Part shown: positions 60,047 through 64,000 of the stretch, piece after piece
Position numbering within the stretch: the stretch's first letter is position 1
How the letters are laid out: each line of letters begins with the position of its first letter
Assembly: GCF_001590795.1 (NCBI RefSeq)
Contig: NZ_JXDL01000001.1
Span: 6,680,034 to 6,744,033 of the forward strand
DNA: 64,000 bases
Direction: 5' to 3'
Source: Bradyrhizobium sp. AT1
GTDB taxonomy: Bacteria > Pseudomonadota > Alphaproteobacteria > Rhizobiales > Xanthobacteraceae
Notes under the pieces: model-generated
What the model was told of the DNA's origin: nothing
The model's database searches: none
Seen by the model: only the letters and a program-made list of their open reading frames with translations
Translations under genes and position numbers: made by a program

Positions 60047-60383
60047 GCCGACGCGCGTGCCGTATCTGGTCAGCGGGACCAACGAATACGGCAGCTCCAA
60101 TCTCGGCCGCGGCAATGCGACGGTCGCGCTACGCCTTGCTCGAAAGCTGCTGCGCGACGGCTACATGGACGTCAGGGTCTGCACCCCGCGCGGACGGGTG
60201 CTCCAGGCGGATGAATTCGACGAACTTGAACCAACAGAGGAGAGCGGCATGGCGAAGGGTCAGCAACGCAGCAATCGCGAAGCCAAGAAGCCGAAGAAGG
60301 ATAAGTCCAAGGTCATCGCCGCGGCTCCGAGCCGAAAGGAAGCCGCCTGGCAGCCGGATTTCGGACCTGCAAAGAAGAAATAG
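60039..60383 (+). CDS. Hypothetical basic protein (114 aa) with internal start
   Basis: MARPTRVPYLVSGTNEYGSS... begins at ATG 60039 inside the end of the 32-residue peptide gene. The first 70 residues form a small mixed domain (NATVALRLARKLLRDGYMDVRVCTPRGRVLQADEF). The last 44 residues (from Met71, base 60249) are Lys/Arg-rich and disordered (MAKGQQRSNREAKKPKKDKS) and are preceded by a strong GAGGAGAG ribosome site, so they may also be made alone. Such short MAKGQ-type proteins occur separately in related bacteria as I remember them. Confidence 0.65.
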   Translation: MARPTRVPYLVSGTNEYGSSNLGRGNATVALRLARKLLRDGYMDVRVCTPRGRVLQADEFDELEPTEESGMAKGQQRSNREAKKPKKDKSKVIAAAPSRKEAAWQPDFGPAKKK

Positions 60384-60397
60384 GAACGAGCTGCAGC

Positions 60398-63300
60398 TCA
60401 CCAGCTGTACTTGACGACTCCCTTGCCGGCATAGCCGGTGAGATTGCGGGAGAATTCGCCTTCGAACGTCGCGCCGACCGAGAAGCCGCTCCGCCACTTC
60501 GTCTCTACGGCCGCGCTGACAAGCGCGGAATCGGGATCCGGCCGCGCGCCGTTCACGACAAAGCTCGTGCCTGGCAGCGACTGGAAGGCCGCACTTACCG
60601 CACGGTCCGCGTTGTAATCATGCGCCCATGCCAGCCGGCCGCGCAACGTCAGCACACCATCGCTGATCGCGAGTGACTTGTCGGTGCGAAAGCCGAGCTC
60701 GGTCCGGGTGTCGATCGTGGTTTGCGCACCATAGTTCAGTGCGAACAGGCCGCCACCGACGAGGCTTTGCTCGGCATAGGATGGCAGACGGAAGTTGATC
60801 GCCTGCACCGCGGCATAAGGCGTCAAGCCGACAAGCGCGGTCGCAAATCGATAGCCACCCTCGAACCGGCCAGCGAAGCTGTCGGCGGCAAAGCGGCCCC
60901 GCAGCGTGTCGGGGCCGGCGAGCGCGATGCTGCGCGTGGTTGTCACGTCGTGCCAGCCATAAGCAAATGCGGCGGAGACATAGGCGCGGCCGAACTGATG
61001 TCGGCCATAAACGCCGGCCTGGAACAGATCGGCGGAGCCGGAGCCGAAGCCGCTCGCCAGCGAATAGGACGTGCCGCCACCGCCGAGTGCAAAGCCAACC
61101 AGGGTATCCGGCGAGAGCCTGTAGTCGGCGCCTGCTGCGATGCCCCAGACCTGCGCTCTGGTGTCCTGCGATCCCACCGCCGCGTTGCCGCCAATGCTGG
61201 AGGAGCCGCCATAGCCTGCCGCCCACACGCTCCATGGGTTGGCAGGTTGCTGTGCGAGAAGCGGCGCCTTGGCCGCCATCGCGTAGGCTTCGTTCTCGCG
61301 CATGCCGCCCGGTCGCCCGGCGGCATAGGACAGCGCCACATCGTCAGCCGCGACATGCGACATGCCGTCCGGCGTGCTGAATCCTCCGGCGCGGCCGGCC
61401 GTGGTCGGATCGAGCAGCAGATTGAGAAACAGATCGTCGGCCTTCAGCGAAGACTGAATCACGCCCGTGCCGAGCTCGCCGGAGGCAACCGACAGGCCCG
61501 CAGGCGTCAGCGCGCCGAACGCCAGCGGAATGCCCGAGTTCGTGTTGAAGAAGTCGGTCAGCGTGCTCGCGACATGCTGCTGATTGACGGTGAGGCCGCT
61601 GCCAAAGTTCAGGCCGGCGAAGTTCAGCGTCAGATTGAGATAGGCGTTGTTGCTGTCATAGCTGAGCCAGCCGAAGAAACTCGCCGGCAAGTTCGTGTTC
61701 ACAGGTCCACTGAAGGCGCCGTTGACGCCTCCGGTCGCGCTGAGGATCGTGTAACGCTTGGCAACATAGCTGCCGGGCACGTAGGTGGCCGCGACCGTCG
61801 CGCCTCCGAGTGTCGCCGTTCCCGTCACGTTGACGCGGTCGGCATTGACCGGCGACACCTCGACCTCATAGGTCGAGCCGGACGTGAAGGTGAGATTGCC
61901 GGCAACGGTCAAAAGGCCGATGGAATTGCCGGGCGAGAGCGTGCCGCCGGTGACGAGGGTGTTGCCGACCGTGCCGCTGCCGCCGAGCGTGCCCAGTGCT
62001 CCGACGACCACGTCCCCGCCGAGCACGGCGCCGGGATTGCCGGTGTCGCCGACCTTGAGTGTCCCGCTCCCCACCGTCGTGGTGCCCGAGAAGGCGCCGC
62101 TCACGCCATTCAGCACCAGCGTGCCGCTGCCTTGCTTGGTGAAAGCGCCGCTGCCGCTCAGCGTGCCGGCGAAAATGTCGCCGCCGGTCACGGTCACCGT
62201 CAAGGCGTTGGCACCGAGGGCAATTTGAGAGCCCGTCACGCCGGACAAACCGCCAATGGATTGCGAGCCTGCGGCGGACAGGTCGAAACTTGCGCTGCTG
62301 CCGGCCAGCACCAGGCGCGTGGCTGACGACAAGCTGCCCGCACCGGCCAACGCCAGCGTGCCGGCGTTGATCGTGGTTGCTCCCGTGTAGGTATTGGCCC
62401 CGGTCAGCTGCTCCGTTCCGCCGTCGAGTGTCAACCCGCCGGTGCCCGCGATCGCGCCGGCGAATGTGCCCGAAGCGTTCGTCAGCGTCAGCGTGCGGGT
62501 GCCAAGCGCAACCGTGCCCGTGCCGGCGAGGTCTGCCAGCGATGCACCCGCGGTTGTCGCCGAGATGTCGAGCGTGCCGTTGGTCGTGACGCCGCTGGAG
62601 GCGGCGATACTGCCGCCGGCACCGAGCGCCAGCGTCGCGCCGCTGCCGATCGTGGTCGCGCCTATGTAGGTATTGATGCCCGTCAGCGTCTGCGTGCCGC
62701 CGGACAGGGTTACGCCGCCCGAGCCGCCGATGACGCCGCTGAACGTTCCGCCGGCGTTGCTCAGCGTCAGCGTTCGACTGCCGAGCGCGACGGCACCGCT
62801 GCCGCTCAATGCGCGGATCGAGGCGCCGGACACGGTGCCGGAGATATCGAAAACGCCGTTGGCGACCACGCCGGCCGACGCGGCGATGCTGCCGCTGCCG
62901 GTCAGCGCGAGCGTTCCGCTGCTGATCGTGGTGACGCCTGTAAAGGTGTTCACGCCTGACAGCATCAGCGTGTTGGTTCCGGTCAGCGTTGCCGTGCCGG
63001 CGCCGGAGATCACGCCCGAGGCGAGGAGGCCTGTCGTGCTGGTATCGAAGGTGAGGGCGGCCGTGCCGTCGGCCAGCGAGATCGCACTGTTGAGCGTGAG
63101 CCCGGCGTTTTGCGCGGCGATGGTCGCGGAAGCGCCCGCGTCGATTGCAAGTCCGCCGATGATCGTCGATCCCGTCAGCAGATTGAGGCTGTTGTCGGTG
63201 CCGCCGAATTCGATGGCCGCCGCGCGCGTCCCGCCGGCGAGCCCGCCGCTGATGGTGCCGGCGTTGGTGATCGTGTCTCTGCCGCGCGTGATGATGCCGA

Positions 63301-63505
63301 CGCCGGCCGCGCCGCCATTGCTGCCGCCCCCGGTGATCGTCCCTATGTTGGCGACCACGTTGAAGCCGCCCACGAGGTTGACGCCGACGCCGCCCGCGCC
63401 GCTCGTTCCTGCGGCGGTCAGACCGGCGCCCGCCGCTCCGCCATCGCCGCCGGTGATGGAGCCGATGTTGGTGATAATTGCGGAACTGCCGAGCGAAAGC
63501 AGCCG
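60398..63505 (-). CDS. Classical autotransporter, passenger repeats and beta-barrel (downstream part of frameshifted gene)
   Basis: Open frame from after a TGA at 63506-63508 to the stop at 60398, 1036 codons or so. The passenger holds glycine-rich beta-helix repeats with the PATR-like pattern LTGANTYTGATTINAGTLALAGAGS, including two tandem units of 92-93 residues (62408-62962). A linker (about 61240-61560) and a C-terminal 12-strand autotransporter barrel follow (from NPWSVWAAGYGG to VVKYSW, ending in an aromatic residue as required for BAM recognition). A surface adhesin is likely. The reading continues upstream in another frame (63418-64000), implying a 1-base deletion near 63500 or a sequence error. 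Confidence 0.82.
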   Translation of the reverse strand, partial: RLLSLGSSAIITNIGSITGGDGGAAGAGLTAAGTSGAGGVGVNLVGGFNVVANIGTITGGGSNGGAAGVGIITRGRDTITNAGTISGGLAGGTRAAAIEFGGTDNSLNLLTGSTIIGGLAIDAGASATIAAQNAGLTLNSAISLADGTAALTFDTSTTGLLASGVISGAGTATLTGTNTLMLSGVNTFTGVTTISSGTLALTGSGSIAASAGVVANGVFDISGTVSGASIRALSGSGAVALGSRTLTLSNAGGTFSGVIGGSGGVTLSGGTQTLTGINTYIGATTIGSGATLALGAGGSIAASSGVTTNGTLDISATTAGASLADLAGTGTVALGTRTLTLTNASGTFAGAIAGTGGLTLDGGTEQLTGANTYTGATTINAGTLALAGAGSLSSATRLVLAGSSASFDLSAAGSQSIGGLSGVTGSQIALGANALTVTVTGGDIFAGTLSGSGAFTKQGSGTLVLNGVSGAFSGTTTVGSGTLKVGDTGNPGAVLGGDVVVGALGTLGGSGTVGNTLVTGGTLSPGNSIGLLTVAGNLTFTSGSTYEVEVSPVNADRVNVTGTATLGGATVAATYVPGSYVAKRYTILSATGGVNGAFSGPVNTNLPASFFGWLSYDSNNAYLNLTLNFAGLNFGSGLTVNQQHVASTLTDFFNTNSGIPLAFGALTPAGLSVASGELGTGVIQSSLKADDLFLNLLLDPTTAGRAGGFSTPDGMSHVAADDVALSYAAGRPGGMRENEAYAMAAKAPLLAQQPANPWSVWAAGYGGSSSIGGNAAVGSQDTRAQVWGIAAGADYRLSPDTLVGFALGGGGTSYSLASGFGSGSADLFQAGVYGRHQFGRAYVSAAFAYGWHDVTTTRSIALAGPDTLRGRFAADSFAGRFEGGYRFATALVGLTPYAAVQAINFRLPSYAEQSLVGGGLFALNYGAQTTIDTRTELGFRTDKSLAISDGVLTLRGRLAWAHDYNADRAVSAAFQSLPGTSFVVNGARPDPDSALVSAAVETKWRSGFSVGATFEGEFSRNLTGYAGKGVVKYSW
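62408..62962 (-). repeat. Tandem passenger repeats of 92-93 residues
   Basis: Unit 1 runs from LSGVNTFTGVTTISSGTLAL (base 62962) for 92 residues; unit 2 from LTGINTYIGATTIGSGATLA (base 62686) for 93; a third partial copy starts at LTGANTYTGATT (base 62407). Shared blocks include GSIAAS, TLDIS/VFDIS, ALGSRTLTLSNA/ALGTRTLTLTNA and GGVTLSGGTQ/GGLTLDGGTE. Long similar DNA tracts could recombine and change repeat number. Confidence 0.75.
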
Positions 63506-64000
63506 TCACCGCCTCCACCCCCGCCGCCGCTGAAGCCACCGGGGCCGCCTGTTCCGCCCGCGCTGCCGACGAGGGAGCCGCTGTTGCTGATCTGGGCACC
63601 GGGAACTCTCGCCATGAATCCGCTCCCGCCGCCGCCTCCGCCGCCACCATTGCCCACCACATTATTGGACACGTCCCCACCCGTCCCGCCGCCGCCGCCG
63701 GCAACGGTGACGCCGGCGCCGATGGTGATGTCCGATCCGCTGTAGTAGATTCCAGCACCACCGCCGCCGCCGCCCGGGCCGAAATTCAGGCCGGTGAGCC
63801 CCGGATCGCCGGCCGTCCCCGCGATGTTCCCATTGATGAAAACTCCGGTTGCCACCACGGACGCACCTGGCGCTCCACCGGCAGCCGTGGCGACATCGCC
63901 GGCTGCGCTCGCGCCGCCGGTGCCGTTCGTGCTCGGGCTTCCTGCATCCTGGACCGTGACACCGCCGCCGTCGATGTGACTCGAGCCGCCGCCTTGCCCA
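63418..64000 (-). pseudogene. Autotransporter upstream reading frame, frameshifted and running off the window
   Basis: Open from the right edge to a TGA at 63418-63420. It encodes a Gly/Ser-rich passenger (GGGGGGAGIYYSGSDITIGAGV, GGTGGDVSNNVVGNG, FMARVPGAQISNSGSLVG) and becomes nonsense after about 63505 (CFRSAVPQLSPTSAPS). The other frame gives the expected GSSAIITNIGSITGG from the same bases. Signal peptide and start lie beyond 64000. Either a real inactivating frameshift or a sequence error. Confidence 0.65.

Noticed and set aside
60722..62326. A 534-codon plus-strand frame opposite the autotransporter barrel
   Set aside because: Antisense of a supported gene, no domain, no ribosome site.
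61866..63761. A long alternative minus-strand frame through the autotransporter, rich in Arg and His
   Set aside because: It is the shifted reading of the repeat DNA of the passenger; the accepted frame has PATR-like repeats and the barrel, this one has no fold-like pattern.

Overview
The window looks like a chromosomal segment of a Bradyrhizobium-type alphaproteobacterium (Nitrobacteraceae). The grounds are uniformly high G+C with a strong third-position bias, the conserved order ftsZ-lpxC-bamD-recN-ligA, a cytochrome P450 that reads like CYP199, small proteins of types common in rhizobia (a DUF6894-like protein, a DUF1328-like protein), and several families of intergenic palindromic repeats of the kind found throughout Bradyrhizobium genomes. 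The species assignment is inference. I see no rRNA, tRNA, CRISPR array, insertion sequence or prophage.

Layout. 0-7.3 kb: end of the division/envelope cluster (ftsZ C-terminus, lpxC, bamD) followed by DNA repair and replication genes (recN, ligA). 7.3-20 kb: housekeeping and envelope genes (Bcr/CflA-type efflux pump, aminopeptidase P, PrmA, an orphan Flp pilin, a phytoene-dehydrogenase-like flavoprotein, a fused MFS/spermidine-synthase-like protein, a periplasmic glycerophosphodiesterase, an L,D-transpeptidase, a glycine-zipper protein). 19.4-32.4 kb: accessory metabolism. This holds an ABC-2 exporter, two paralogous secreted GHSxG hydrolase-like proteins, an alpha/beta hydrolase divergent from a CGNR regulator, a CYP199-like P450 with an ABC solute-binding protein and a divergent MarR regulator, a D-malate/tartrate dehydrogenase divergent from a LysR regulator, an aspartate-dehydrogenase-like enzyme and a sorbosone-dehydrogenase-like protein. 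32.5-43.8 kb: an isoprenylcysteine-methyltransferase-like protein, an epimerase and an Mpo1-like protein, an OmpA-like protein coupled to a Cys-rich secreted protein, an orphan HicB, UvrD/PcrA, a hotdog thioesterase, a D-lactate-dehydrogenase-type flavoenzyme and a secreted caspase-fold protein. 44.2-49.3 kb: a TRAP transporter with a hydroxyacid dehydrogenase, then another ABC solute-binding protein. 49.5-56.2 kb: two composite GGDEF-EAL proteins flanking an MFS carrier. 56.2-60.4 kb: an island of small proteins around a cold-shock protein and ribosomal protein S21, with one general-stress (EcfG-type) promoter candidate. 60.4-64 kb: a large classical autotransporter on the minus strand that carries an apparent frameshift and runs off the window.

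The most unusual observation is a roughly 94-bp double-palindromic repeat of the intergenic type lying inside the uvrD/pcrA reading frame and translated in frame, between the helicase motif containing DEYQDTN and the one containing GDDDQSIY. This recalls the protein-invading palindromic elements described in Rickettsia. Other points worth a second look are operator-like inverted repeats upstream of several divergent regulator/enzyme pairs, a 32-residue membrane peptide translationally coupled to its neighbour, a hydroxyacid dehydrogenase lacking its usual catalytic glutamate, and the paralogous secreted hydrolase family, one member of which carries a LysM-like domain.
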